64,000 nucleotides of DNA from Bosea sp. PAMC 26642. Lineage in GTDB: Bacteria > Pseudomonadota > Alphaproteobacteria > Rhizobiales > Beijerinckiaceae. The stretch covers positions 2,480,001-2,544,000 of the forward strand of contig NZ_CP014301.1 in assembly GCF_001562255.1 (NCBI RefSeq). Direction: 5' to 3'. The notes under the pieces were generated by a model that saw nothing but the letters and a program-made list of their open reading frames with translations, did not search any database and was not told the DNA's origin. Of this stretch, positions 9,013 to 17,932 are shown piece by piece. Made by a program: the position numbers and the translations under genes. Each line of letters starts with the position of its first letter. Position 1 is the first letter of the stretch.

Positions 9013-10050
9013 ATGAAAAAATACCTCGATTATCTCTGGCCGATCATCGGACTCGTCGCGGTCGTCTGGTCTGTCGATCTGCTCTGGGACAAGCTCAAGG
9101 CGGAGGCCGGCACCGACGCCGCGATCCAGACCCTGCTCGAACAGGGCAGCTTCTGGGATAATCTCAGGATCGTCGCGAGCCGCATCGGCCAGAAGATCGC
9201 GGTCATCCCCACCGACGCCTTCCTGCATGCCGCGCTCGCCACCCTTGTCGCCTATGCCGCGCTCGCCTGGTACGACCGCATCGCACTGCTGCATATCGGC
9301 AAGGAAAAGGGCATCTCCTGGCTCTACATCTCGCTATGCTCCTTCGTGACCTATGCGCTGTCGCACAACATCGGCGCTTCGGTGTTCTCCGGCGGCATGG
9401 TCCGCTATCGCGCCTATACCGCCAAGGGATTGTCGGCGGCCGACGTCGCCGTGCTCGTCGCGCTCTGCTCCTTCACCTTCGCCTTCGGCACGATCCTGCT
9501 GATGGGACTGGTGCTGCTCTACGAACCGGAAATCCTGCGTCCGCTCGGCCGGCTCTCGACCTGGTTTCGAATCGGCGACGGCACGGCACGCATGATCGGC
9601 ATTGGCATGCTGGCCTTCGTCGCGCTCTACACCGTCGGCGCCTGGCTGAAATTCAAGCCACTGAAAATCGGCAAGTTCGAGGTCATCTATCCCCGCCTGC
9701 CGATCGTAGCGCGGCAATATCTTGCCGCGCCGCTCGAGCTCGCGGGCGCAGCCGGCATCATCTATTTCGCGCTGCCCGACCAGGGCAATCCGGGCTTCCT
9801 GATCGTGCTCGGCGCCTTCCTGCTCTCCTTCTCGGCCGGGCTTCTGAGCCAGGTCCCGGGCGGCGTCGGCGTTATGGAGGCCGTGTTCCTGGCGGTGATG
9901 CCCGGTGTCCCGGCGCCTGCGGTCTTCGCAGCGCTTTTGATCTGGCGGCTGTTCTACCTGATCCTGCCGCTGGTGATCTCGCTGCCGGTGGTGCTTGCGT
10001 TCGAACGCGCGCAGCTCAGGCGCAACACCCGCATCGCGCCGCCACCCTGA
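9013..10050 (+). CDS. Integral membrane protein of the LPG synthase transmembrane (UPF0104/YbhN) family
   Basis: 345 residues with about eight transmembrane helices. The conserved segments ALSHNIGASVFSGGMVRYR and GLLSQVPGGVGVMEA are hallmarks of the flippase-like domain of lysylphosphatidylglycerol synthases. The soluble aminoacyl-transferase domain of MprF is absent, so it is a stand-alone membrane domain like YbhN. Its function is unknown; a lipid-translocation role is inference from the family. It begins 154 bases after the DUF305 gene, beyond a terminator. Confidence 0.85.
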   Translation: MKKYLDYLWPIIGLVAVVWSVDLLWDKLKAEAGTDAAIQTLLEQGSFWDNLRIVASRIGQKIAVIPTDAFLHAALATLVAYAALAWYDRIALLHIGKEKGISWLYISLCSFVTYALSHNIGASVFSGGMVRYRAYTAKGLSAADVAVLVALCSFTFAFGTILLMGLVLLYEPEILRPLGRLSTWFRIGDGTARMIGIGMLAFVALYTVGAWLKFKPLKIGKFEVIYPRLPIVARQYLAAPLELAGAAGIIYFALPDQGNPGFLIVLGAFLLSFSAGLLSQVPGGVGVMEAVFLAVMPGVPAPAVFAALLIWRLFYLILPLVISLPVVLAFERAQLRRNTRIAPPP

Positions 10051-10056
10051 CGAAAG

Positions 10057-10944
10057 TTAGCGCCTGAGCGCGATCGCGGCAGCCCCGAACATCAGCACGG
10101 CACCGACGGCCTCGGCCCAGCCGAACGGCTCGTCAAGCACGATCACACCGGCCGTGACGGCGATGACGGGACTGACGAAGGCGTAAAGCCCCGCCCGGAA
10201 GGCGCCCCAGTCGCGCAGCAGCCGCAGATAGATGGTGAAACCCATCAGCGAGCCTCCGATTACCAGGGTCGCCAGCGCCGGCGCGACCGGCCACGATATC
10301 AGGGCAGCGAACTGCGCCGGCCCAATGTCTTCAAGGGCCAGCGCGATCACCGTGAGCCCGGCGCCACCGATCAGCGTCTGCCATCCTGCCAGCGTCAGCG
10401 TCGGCATCGTGCCGGCGATCCGCCGCGACAGCACGGCGCCGACGCAATAGAGCAGCGTGCCGAAAGCGACCGCGGCCAGCCCCCAAACCTCGAGCGGGTT
10501 CCCCTGAGCGGCGCTCAAGCCCCCAAAGCTCCGCGTCGCGAACAGGAAGCCGAGTCCGACCATGCCGACAAGGATCGCTATGACCCGGCGCCGGCTGATT
10601 GCCTGCCCCTCGATCACGCGGCTCGCCAGCAGCGAATAGATCGGGATCGTCGCGAAATTGACGATGGCCGACAGCCCCGACGGCGCCTGCGCCGTGCCCC
10701 AGAACAGGAAGGCATAGTTGCCGGTATTGACCAGCAGAGCCGTCACGATCAGCCGCCAGCGCGCCTCGGCGGGCACCTTCGGCACGTCCCGTCCGGCCCA
10801 GAGCAGCATCAGCAGCCCGGCGATCCAGAACCGCACCGCTGCCAGAAAGATCGGCGGCACATGCGCGGACCCGACCTTGACCGGCATGAAGGTCAGCCCC
10901 CAGACGAGGCACATGAGAGCGAACAGGACGGCGTTGCGGGACAT
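10057..10944 (-). CDS. EamA/DMT-family transporter (RhaT-like)
   Basis: 295 residues with ten predicted transmembrane helices in two EamA repeats. It starts FALMCLVWGLTFMPVKVG, with a second repeat near GLAAVAFGTLLYCVGAV, and ends in a short basic tail (ALRR). The family exports metabolites or amino acids; the substrate is unknown. It is convergent with the preceding membrane protein gene and divergent from higBA. Confidence 0.88.
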   Translation of the reverse strand: MSRNAVLFALMCLVWGLTFMPVKVGSAHVPPIFLAAVRFWIAGLLMLLWAGRDVPKVPAEARWRLIVTALLVNTGNYAFLFWGTAQAPSGLSAIVNFATIPIYSLLASRVIEGQAISRRRVIAILVGMVGLGFLFATRSFGGLSAAQGNPLEVWGLAAVAFGTLLYCVGAVLSRRIAGTMPTLTLAGWQTLIGGAGLTVIALALEDIGPAQFAALISWPVAPALATLVIGGSLMGFTIYLRLLRDWGAFRAGLYAFVSPVIAVTAGVIVLDEPFGWAEAVGAVLMFGAAAIALRR

Positions 10945-11074
10945 GCAACGGGCTTAGCGGCTGAAGCGGGCCGGCGCCATTGCGCAGCGAGTATGGTGGC
11001 ATGGGCCGGCTGCGGGACGAGCAAGATCGCACCCTGTCGCGTTCGGCACGCGCCGATTGCCGCGATTACACATG

Positions 11075-11112
11075 TTCCCATCCGGGGAATTGTCTTGTTC
11101 CCGTTTTGGGAA
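11075..11112 (+). promoter_or_regulatory. Double palindromic operator before higBA
   Basis: Two 15-bp palindromes of the same form, TTCCC-N5-GGGAA, occur at 11075-11089 and 11098-11112. Their centres are 23 bases apart (about two helical turns) and the second ends 17 bases before the higB start. This is the expected layout for cooperative binding of a HigA antitoxin dimer pair that represses its own operon. Confidence 0.65.
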
Positions 11113-11129
11113 AATGCTACTGCCCAGAT

Positions 11130-11426
11130 ATGCAAGTGATCGCGCGCCGCTCGCTGAGAACGTTCTGGGAGAGCGAGCCACGTGCCGAGCTGCCATTACG
11201 AACCTGGTATGCGATCGTCAGCAGGGCGGAATGGACGGGACCCGCCGAACTGAAGGATCAATTCGGAACCACGGTGGATTTCGTCGGCGACAACCGCGTC
11301 ATATTCGATATTGGCGGCAACAAATACAGGCTGGTCGTCCACGTCGCTTATGCTTATCGGCGCGTGCTGATCAAATTCATCGGAACTCATCGCAACTACG
11401 ACAGAATCGATCCGGAGACCGTGTGA
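11130..11426 (+). CDS. higB: HigB-type toxin (RelE-superfamily mRNA interferase)
   Basis: 98 residues matching the HigB_toxin family: N-terminal IARRSLRTFWE, central WYAIVSRAEW, then FDIGGNKYRLVVHVAYAYRRVLIKFIGTH. In the family these proteins cleave mRNA on the ribosome. The ATG at 11130 gives the family length; a longer open frame upstream crosses the operator and is not likely translated. The stop overlaps the antitoxin ATG by one base. Toxin-first order is typical of higBA. Confidence 0.9.
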   Translation: MQVIARRSLRTFWESEPRAELPLRTWYAIVSRAEWTGPAELKDQFGTTVDFVGDNRVIFDIGGNKYRLVVHVAYAYRRVLIKFIGTHRNYDRIDPETV

Positions 11427-11806
11427 TGCAGATGGATGTACGGGCGATCCGCAACGAAGCCGACTACGACTGGGCGCTCGCGGAGATAGAGCAGTACTTT
11501 GAGCGCCAGCCCGCAGCCGGCACGCCCGAAGCGGCGCGCTTCGACGTTCTGGCAGACCTCCTGAAAGTCTATGAGGATGCGCATCACCCCGTCGGGGCGC
11601 CAGATCCGATCGAAACGCTCAAGCATTGGATGGCGATGCGCGGTTTGAGCCAAGGCGACCTCGCTGCACTTATCGGGTCGAAGTCGCGGGCCTCGGAAAT
11701 TCTGCGTCGCAAGCGCGCGCTGACGATGGAGATGGTCTTCAGGCTCAGCCACGAATGGCGCATCCCCGCGGATGCCTTGGTAACCCCCTACGAACTGGCG
11801 GCCTAA
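11426..11806 (+). CDS. higA: HigA-type antitoxin (XRE-family HTH)
   Basis: 126 residues. The N-terminal half is acidic and helical. The C-terminal half is an HTH: LKHWMAMRGLSQGDLAALIG, then SKSRASEILRRKRALTMEMV. It should neutralise HigB and bind the paired palindromes at 11075-11112. The start overlaps the toxin stop as TGATG, indicating coupled translation. Confidence 0.9.
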   Translation: MQMDVRAIRNEADYDWALAEIEQYFERQPAAGTPEAARFDVLADLLKVYEDAHHPVGAPDPIETLKHWMAMRGLSQGDLAALIGSKSRASEILRRKRALTMEMVFRLSHEWRIPADALVTPYELAA

Positions 11807-11840
11807 ACGCAGCCGCTCCGGCGCAGCCCCCTGACGCCGC

Positions 11841-13970
11841 TTACACGCTCCCGACCGTCTTCAACCGTACACGCGGGTGGATTTCGGCCTGCGAGAGCAC
11901 GGGCGTCTCGCGCCGGAAGCGCTCGATGATCTGGCGCACGAAGGGTCGCGCCAGTCCGGAAGTGACCAGAGCCGGCATCTCGCCGATCCGCGCTGCGTCC
12001 TCGAATTTCTCGCGGACCTGATGCACGAACTCCTGCAGCCGCGAGGGCTGCATGGCGAGGTGGCGCTCGTCGCCCTGCCCGACGATCGATTCGGCAAAGA
12101 CGCTTTCCCAGGCCGGCGACATCGTGATGATCGGCAGGCTGCCCTGCCCGTTCGAGAACTGCGCGCAGATCTGGCGCGCAAGCCGCATCCGGACATGTTC
12201 GGCGATGTCGCGCGGATTCTTGAGATGCCCGGCTACCTCGGCGATGCCCTCGATGATCGTCGCCAGATCGCGGATCGAGATGCGCTCCGAGAGCAGGAGC
12301 TGCAGCACGCGCTGGATGCCGGTGGTCGAGATCTGGCTCGGCACGATCTCCTTGACCAGATCGGAATGGTCCTTCGACAGCTCGCGCAGCAGCTTCTGCA
12401 CCTCGCCATGCGACAGCAGCTCGGGCATGTGCGACTTCAGCACCTCGGTCAGATGCGTCGAGATCACTGTGGCGGCATCCACCACCGTGAACCCGCGCAG
12501 CTGCGCCTCGTCCTGCAGAGCCGCGTCGATCCAGGTCGCGGGCAGGCCGAAGGTCGGCTCCAGGACATTATGGCCGGGCAGGTTCACCGAGCCGCCCATC
12601 GGGTCCATCGCCATGAACTGGCCAGCATAGACGATGCCGTGACCGGCATCGATCTCCTTGATCTTGATGTAGTAGTGGTTCGCCTCGAGCTGGACGTTGT
12701 CGACGATCCGCACGGCCGGCATGACGAAGCCGAGCTCGGCTGCCAGCTGCCGGCGCAGGGCACGGACCTGGTCGGTCAGCCTGTCCTGCCCCGCAGCAGC
12801 ATTGACCAGCGGCAGGAGCCCGTACCCGATCTCGATCTTCAGTTCGTCGAGCTTGAGCAGGTCGTTGAGCGTCTCCTCCTTCGGCGTGCCGTCGGCGGAC
12901 AGCGGCGAGGCTTCCTGCGCGACATTGGCGGCCTCGACCTCGCGGGCCTTGGCGAGTTTGCCGAAATGGCGCGCGAGCCAGGCCGAACCGCCCGCCAGCG
13001 CCAGGAAGGGCAGCATCGGAATGCCGGGCAGGATCGCGATCAGCAGCATGACGGCGGCCGACATGCCGAGCGCCTTGGGGTAGCCCGAAAGCTGCTTGCC
13101 GAGCGCCTTGTCGGCGGCGCCACGCACGCCGGACTTGGAGACGAGCAGGCCCGCCGCCGTCGAGACGATCAGCGCCGGAATTTGGCTGACGAGCCCGTCG
13201 CCGACCGTGAGCATCGTGTAGTTATGCGCCGCGTCGCCGAAGCTCATGCCCTGCTGGGCGACACCGATGATAATCCCGCCGAGAACGTTGATGAAGGTGA
13301 TCAACAGGGCCGCGATCGCATCGCCGCGCACAAATTTCGAGGCACCGTCCATCGAGCCGAAGAAGTTCGCCTCGTCCTCCAGCGCCTTGCGGCGGACCTT
13401 GGCGACCTCCTGGTCGATCAGACCGGCCGACAGGTCGGCATCGATCGCCATCTGCTTGCCGGGCATGGCATCGAGCGCAAACCGCGCCGCGACCTCCGCG
13501 ATACGGCCCGAACCCTTGGTGATGACGACGAAGTTCACGATGATCAGGATGGTGAAGACGATCACCCCGATCACGAAATTACCGCCCATCACGAAATTGG
13601 CGAAGGCCTCGATGACATGGCCGGCGGCCGCGCCGCCCTCATGCCCATGCGACAGGATCAGGCGCGTCGAGGCCATGTTCAGCGCCAGCCGGAACATCGT
13701 GACGATCAGCAGAACCGTCGGGAAGGCCGAGAACTCCAGCGGCTCCTCGATGAAGAGCGCGGTCATCAGCACGAGCACCGACAGGATGATCGAGAGCGCC
13801 AGCAGCAGGTCGAGCAGCAGCGCCGGCAGCGGGAAGATGAGCACCACGAGGATGCCCATGACGCCGATCGCGAGGAACAGGTCAGGCCGGTTGAGGAGCT
13901 TTTCCATGCCCCCGCGACTCATGTCGAAGCCGGCGCTCGCCTTTGCCGCCCCTGCCGTCACATCCGTCAT
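11841..13970 (-). CDS. flhA: Flagellar export gate protein FlhA
   Basis: 709 residues: about eight N-terminal transmembrane helices, the conserved cytoplasmic FHIPEP-type loop between them (ITKGSGRIAEVAARF and ALDAMPGKQMAIDADLSAGLI), and a large soluble C-terminal domain (from about residue 350) that docks chaperone-substrate complexes. I start it at ATG 13970 (MTDVTAGAAK); upstream in-frame codons lie over a hairpin and a CtrA-like site. It stands alone, leftward, beyond flbD and the transporter block. Confidence 0.97.
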   Translation of the reverse strand: MTDVTAGAAKASAGFDMSRGGMEKLLNRPDLFLAIGVMGILVVLIFPLPALLLDLLLALSIILSVLVLMTALFIEEPLEFSAFPTVLLIVTMFRLALNMASTRLILSHGHEGGAAAGHVIEAFANFVMGGNFVIGVIVFTILIIVNFVVITKGSGRIAEVAARFALDAMPGKQMAIDADLSAGLIDQEVAKVRRKALEDEANFFGSMDGASKFVRGDAIAALLITFINVLGGIIIGVAQQGMSFGDAAHNYTMLTVGDGLVSQIPALIVSTAAGLLVSKSGVRGAADKALGKQLSGYPKALGMSAAVMLLIAILPGIPMLPFLALAGGSAWLARHFGKLAKAREVEAANVAQEASPLSADGTPKEETLNDLLKLDELKIEIGYGLLPLVNAAAGQDRLTDQVRALRRQLAAELGFVMPAVRIVDNVQLEANHYYIKIKEIDAGHGIVYAGQFMAMDPMGGSVNLPGHNVLEPTFGLPATWIDAALQDEAQLRGFTVVDAATVISTHLTEVLKSHMPELLSHGEVQKLLRELSKDHSDLVKEIVPSQISTTGIQRVLQLLLSERISIRDLATIIEGIAEVAGHLKNPRDIAEHVRMRLARQICAQFSNGQGSLPIITMSPAWESVFAESIVGQGDERHLAMQPSRLQEFVHQVREKFEDAARIGEMPALVTSGLARPFVRQIIERFRRETPVLSQAEIHPRVRLKTVGSV

Positions 13971-14006
13971 CGACCAGCCTGCTCCACGCCGCCCGCACAG
14001 GGCGAA

Positions 14007-14025
14007 CCCGGCAATTCTTGCCGGG
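14007..14025 (-). promoter_or_regulatory. 5'-leader hairpin of flhA
   Basis: A perfect 8-bp stem CCCGGCAA / TTGCCGGG with a three-base loop, lying 37 bases before the flhA start on the transcript side. It could be a leader structure or a leftover terminator; there is no T-run after it on either strand. Confidence 0.35.
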
Positions 14026-14032
14026 CTCATGG

Positions 14033-14047
14033 TGAACGAGTGGTTAA
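14033..14047 (-). promoter_or_regulatory. Candidate CtrA site before flhA
   Basis: On the minus strand TTAA-CCACTCG-TTCA-C, which matches the CtrA consensus TTAA-N7-TTAA(C) with one mismatch, 63 bases before the flhA start. FlhA belongs to the CtrA-activated class II flagellar genes in Caulobacter, which supports the call. Confidence 0.5.
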
Positions 14048-14187
14048 GAAGGCTGAAAAACCTGCGTGGGGAACCTTTCCCTGAACGGACTGTTATCCTT
14101 CTGCCGCGTTGTAGCCGCATTGCGCCACTCAACTCGGAGCGGGTCGACAATACTGGTTCTGAACAACCGCAATATTTGGAGAAACTC

Positions 14188-14511
14188 GTGGATAGACGTT
14201 CGTTTGTAGTGAGCCTTTTCGGTGGTCTGGCCGTTGCCGGGCTCGGTGGCGCCTCGATCGCTCAGGCCGCCACCCCGAAATCCGACCCGGCCCCTGCAGC
14301 CCCCGCGGCTGGTGCGATCAATACCGCTACCAAAGCCGGGCTCGATCAGGCCGATGCAGATTTCAATCAGGTCGTAATCCGTGAGCGCGTCGTGCGCCGC
14401 CGCGGCCCTTATGAACGGGGGCCTTATCGCCGCCGGCCGGTCGTGGTTCGTCGCCGTGTCGTCGTGCGCCGTCCGCGCCGCGTCATCCGCCGTCGCGTGA
14501 TCGTGCGTTGA
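14188..14511 (+). CDS. Small twin-arginine-signal protein with Arg-rich tail
   Basis: 107 residues from a GTG start with GGAG seven bases upstream. The N-terminus DRRSFVVSLFGGLAVAGLGG is a twin-arginine-type signal ending at AQA. A spacer containing DQADADFNQ and a tail of repeated Arg-Arg and Val-Arg units follow. Function is unknown. It is a paralogue of the protein at 16199 (same DRRSF signal and D-ADADF- spacer), and the two flank an MFS gene. Low complexity at the C-terminus makes homology searching hard. Confidence 0.7.
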   Translation: MDRRSFVVSLFGGLAVAGLGGASIAQAATPKSDPAPAAPAAGAINTATKAGLDQADADFNQVVIRERVVRRRGPYERGPYRRRPVVVRRRVVVRRPRRVIRRRVIVR

Positions 14512-14530
14512 TCTGAATTGCCTGACGATG

Positions 14531-14555
14531 GAGCGGCGCCCTCGCGGCGCCGCTC
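14531..14555 (+). terminator. Hairpin after the Arg-rich protein gene
   Basis: A 10-bp stem GAGCGGCGCC / GGCGCCGCTC with a five-base loop, 20 bases after the stop. Only a short CTTCG follows, so termination strength is uncertain. Confidence 0.5.
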
Positions 14556-14610
14556 TTCGATAACGACGCCGCCCCAACGAGGACGGCGCAACAAACGGGA
14601 GGATGCCGGC

Positions 14611-16053
14611 ATGACAGCGCCGGAGATGGGCCTGCGCCCCACAATCGCGACCGATATCCCCGCACGACTCGACCGCATGCCGTGGTCGCGCTTCCATACG
14701 CTCGTCGTGGTCGCACTCGGCGTGACCTGGATCCTCGACGGTCTCGAGGTAACGCTTGCAGGTTCGGTGTCCGGAGCGCTCAAGGAAAGCCCGGTCCTTC
14801 GCTTCACCAACACCGAGATCGGCATTGCCGGCGCGGCCTATCTCGCCGGCGCCGTATTCGGGGCCCTGTTCTTCGGCTGGCTGACCGACCGTCTCGGCCG
14901 CAAGAAGCTCTTCACCATCACGCTCTTCGTCTATCTCATCGCGACCGCTGCGACCGCCTTCTCCTGGAGCTTCGCGAGCTTCATCGTATTCCGATTCTTC
15001 ACGGGGATGGGCATCGGCGGCGAATACACCGCGATCAACTCGACCATTCAGGAACTCGTGCCGGCACGCGTGCGCGGCTGGGTCGATCTCGTCATCAACG
15101 GCTCGTTCTGGGTCGGCGCCGCGCTGGGAGCGGTCGGCGCGATCGTGCTGCTCGACCCCGCCCATATCGACCCGGAACGCGGCTGGCGGCTCGCCTTCTT
15201 CATCGGCGCGGCGCTCGGCCTGATCATCCTGGTGCTGCGGCAATGGATTCCCGAAAGTCCGCGCTGGCTGATCAGCCATGGCCGCCCCGAAGAGGCGCTT
15301 GCCATTGTCCAGGGCATCGAGGCACGCGCCGGCGTGACCTACTCAGAGACCGAGAACCTGCCGCTGACCCGCCTGCGGCCGCGCAGCCATACGCCGCTGG
15401 GCGAGGTCTTCCGCGCCCTCTTCGTCGTCCACCGCGACCGCGCTCTGGTCGGCCTAGCCTTGATGGTGTCCCAGGCTTTCTTCTACAACGCGATCTTCTT
15501 CACCTACGCGCTGATCCTGACGGATTTCTACAAGGTGCCGTCGCAGGCGATCGGCTGGTTCATCCTGCCCTTCGCGGCCGGCAATTTCCTCGGACCGCTT
15601 GTCCTGGGCCGCTTCTTCGATTCCATCGGCCGTCGCCCGATGATCGCCTTTACCTATGCCATGTCGGCCCTGCTGCTCACCGGCACCGGCTATCTCTTCT
15701 GGCAGAACCTGCTGACGGCGCAACAGCTCACATTCTGCTGGAGCGTCGTCTTCTTCTTCGCCTCGGCCGCGGCGAGTTCGGCCTATCTGACGGTCAGCGA
15801 AACCTTCCCGGTCGAAATGCGCGCGCTCGCTATCGCGGCTTTCTACGCGGTGGGCACCGGCGCCGGCGGGGTGGCAGGGCCATGGCTCTTCGGCATCCTG
15901 ATCGACACCGGCTTGCGCGGCAGTGTCTTCGCCGGCTACCTCTTCGGCGCAGCGCTGATGCTGGGCGCCGCCATCGTCGCGGCGCGCTACGCCGTAAAAG
16001 CCGAGCGACAGCCGCTCGAAAGCATCTCTAAACCTCTCAATGCCATCGAGTGA
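14611..16053 (+). CDS. MFS transporter, sugar/organic-acid porter type
   Basis: 480 residues with twelve hydrophobic helices. Sugar-porter/MHS-type motifs are visible: FGWLTDRLGRKK after helix 2, FFTGMGIGGEYTAI in helix 4-5, and ESPRWL after helix 6. The second half repeats the pattern (LGRFFDSIGRRP). These proteins are proton-coupled importers of sugars or organic acids; the substrate is not evident. ATG 14611 is preceded by GGGAGG; a longer upstream frame lacks a ribosome site. It sits between two paralogous twin-arginine protein genes. Confidence 0.88.
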   Translation: MTAPEMGLRPTIATDIPARLDRMPWSRFHTLVVVALGVTWILDGLEVTLAGSVSGALKESPVLRFTNTEIGIAGAAYLAGAVFGALFFGWLTDRLGRKKLFTITLFVYLIATAATAFSWSFASFIVFRFFTGMGIGGEYTAINSTIQELVPARVRGWVDLVINGSFWVGAALGAVGAIVLLDPAHIDPERGWRLAFFIGAALGLIILVLRQWIPESPRWLISHGRPEEALAIVQGIEARAGVTYSETENLPLTRLRPRSHTPLGEVFRALFVVHRDRALVGLALMVSQAFFYNAIFFTYALILTDFYKVPSQAIGWFILPFAAGNFLGPLVLGRFFDSIGRRPMIAFTYAMSALLLTGTGYLFWQNLLTAQQLTFCWSVVFFFASAAASSAYLTVSETFPVEMRALAIAAFYAVGTGAGGVAGPWLFGILIDTGLRGSVFAGYLFGAALMLGAAIVAARYAVKAERQPLESISKPLNAIE

Positions 16054-16198
16054 GCGGGTGCCGACGGCGCCTTAGCCATATGAGGAAAGATATTCGCACC
16101 CAGGGACCAAAGCCCCGAAAACTGAGTTATCGTTCCGTGCCATCTCGACGCTGTGGGTGCGGGCGCGGAACGGCATCGAAACAAGCTTGGAGGACGTC

Positions 16199-16507
16199 GT
16201 GGACAGACGCTCGTTTATCATGACCCTGATCGGCGGCATGGCCGCAGCCAGCATCGGCGGCGTCGCGGCCGTCGAGGCGGCGGCACCCAAACCCGTGCCG
16301 ATGCCCACACCGGAGCCGGCCAAGGCCGACGACCAACTCGCGGCCGAGACGAAGGACGCGCTAGACAAGGCCGACGCCGATTTCAGCCAGTACTATTATT
16401 ATCGCCGCCGGCCGCGTTACGTCGTCCGCAGGCGCTACTACCGCCCGCGCTACTATGCGCGCCCACGCTACTATGCCCGCCCGCGCCGTCGCGTCTATTT
16501 CTACTGA
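16199..16507 (+). CDS. Small twin-arginine-signal protein with Tyr/Arg-rich tail
   Basis: 102 residues from a GTG with GGAGG six bases upstream. Signal DRRSFIMTLIGGMAAASIGG, then a Pro/Glu-rich spacer and DKADADFSQ, then a tail of YYRRRPRY/YYRPRYYARP units. It shares signal, spacer and start context with the protein at 14188, so the two arose by duplication. Tyr/Arg-rich tails suggest an exposed, perhaps surface- or nucleic-acid-interacting, segment; that is inference. Confidence 0.7.
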   Translation: MDRRSFIMTLIGGMAAASIGGVAAVEAAAPKPVPMPTPEPAKADDQLAAETKDALDKADADFSQYYYYRRRPRYVVRRRYYRPRYYARPRYYARPRRRVYFY

Positions 16508-16526
16508 CGGCCTGACAACGACCGGG

Positions 16527-17891
16527 TCAGGAGGCGCTAACGCGCGCCTGGCCCGGCTCCGCCACGGCAATGCCCGAAGCTGTGTATTCGCCCAGCTTGT
16601 TGCGGAGCGTGCGGATCGAAATTCCGAGTATCTTGGCCGCATGGGTGCGGTTGCCGAGGCAATGGTCGAGTGTGTCCAAGATCAGCTCGCGCTCGACATC
16701 GGCGACCGTGTGCCCGACCAGCGACCGCGTCACGGCCTCGGCCGTCTGAGCCGCACGCGCCGCCGGGTCTCGGCCCGAGGCCGGGCCCAGCGTCTCGCCC
16801 TCGGGCGTCAGCATCGCCTCGGCGCCGATCTCGACGCCCTGCGCCAGCAAAACGGCGCGATGCACCGTATTCTCCAGTTCGCGCACATTGCCGCGCCATG
16901 AATTGGCCAGCAGCACCTTGCGCGCCGCCGCCGCGATCGGACGCAGCGGCATGCCGTTGATATCGGCGTATTTCTTGGCGAAATGGTCGGCCAGCGCCAG
17001 GATGTCGCCCGGCCGCTCGCGCAGCGCCGGCAGGCGCAGGTGCACCACGTTCAGCCGGTAGAACAGATCCTCGCGGAACAAGCCGTCGCGCACGGCGTCG
17101 CCCAGATTGCGGTTCGAGGTCGCAATGATGCGCAGATCGACCTTGACCGGCTGCGTGCCGCCGACGCGATCGATCATTCGCTCCTGTAGCGCGCGCAGCA
17201 GCTTGGCCTGCAGCCGGACATCCATTTCGGAGATTTCGTCGAGCAGCAGCGTGCCGCCGCTCGCCTCCTCGAACTTGCCGATGCGGCGCGCGATCGCGCC
17301 GGTGAAGGCGCCCTTCTCATGTCCAAACAGCTCGGATTCGAGCAGGTTATCGGGGATCGCGGCGCAGTTCACGGCCACGAACGGTTTGTCCTTGCGCAGC
17401 GACTTCTGGTGGAGATGGCGCGCGATCACCTCCTTGCCGGTGCCGCTCTCGCCGGTGACGAGCACCGGCGCATCCGAGCGCGCGATCTGGACCGCAAGCT
17501 GGACCACGCGCTCCATCGCCGGATCACGCCAGATCAGGCTGGTCTGGTCTGCGGCGACCGCCTCTAGCACCGCCGCGATCAGCTCGGGATCGGGCGGTAG
17601 CGGCACATATTCGCGCGCCCCGGCCTGGATCGCGGCCACGGCCGCGCGCGCATCGGTCGAGGTGCCGCAGGCCACGATCGGCGTGCGGATACGCTCGGCC
17701 TCCAGCGCCGCGACATAGGCCGCGATCGGCTGCACGACGTCGATCATCAACAGATCGGCGCCCTTGGAGCGCAGCACGGCGAGCGTCTGCTCCAGGCTCT
17801 CGGTGTGGGTCACGTTGGCGCCGTGCGCCATCGCGATCTTGGCCGCCGCGATGAGTTGTCCCTTGAGACCGCCGACGATAATGAGGCGCAT
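16527..17891 (-). CDS. flbD: Sigma-54-dependent flagellar activator FlbD
   Basis: 454 residues: a degenerate receiver domain, an AAA+ domain with Walker A GESGTGKE (about residue 145) and the sigma-54 contact loop GAFTGA (about 205), then a Fis-type HTH ([17 protein letters not shown]). The receiver starts [11 protein letters not shown] and lacks the usual acidic pair, as in Caulobacter FlbD, whose activity is set by FliX and flagellar assembly rather than normal phosphorylation. It should activate late flagellar genes. It follows fliN by 41 bases at the end of the fliF operon. Confidence 0.95.
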   Translation of the reverse strand: MRLIIVGGLKGQLIAAAKIAMAHGANVTHTESLEQTLAVLRSKGADLLMIDVVQPIAAYVAALEAERIRTPIVACGTSTDARAAVAAIQAGAREYVPLPPDPELIAAVLEAVAADQTSLIWRDPAMERVVQLAVQIARSDAPVLVTGESGTGKEVIARHLHQKSLRKDKPFVAVNCAAIPDNLLESELFGHEKGAFTGAIARRIGKFEEASGGTLLLDEISEMDVRLQAKLLRALQERMIDRVGGTQPVKVDLRIIATSNRNLGDAVRDGLFREDLFYRLNVVHLRLPALRERPGDILALADHFAKKYADINGMPLRPIAAAARKVLLANSWRGNVRELENTVHRAVLLAQGVEIGAEAMLTPEGETLGPASGRDPAARAAQTAEAVTRSLVGHTVADVERELILDTLDHCLGNRTHAAKILGISIRTLRNKLGEYTASGIAVAEPGQARVSAS

Positions 17892-17932
17892 GGCTCAGGC
17901 CTTTCCGCTTGAAGTCTTGGCGTGCCGTCCGG

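Noticed and set aside
11877..14084. A 735-codon open frame antisense to flhA, and a 577-codon frame antisense to fliF (20004-21737)
   Set aside because: Both are mirror frames of well-conserved genes in high-GC DNA. Their translations are low-complexity (Asp/Arg/His/Gln-rich) with no fold pattern.
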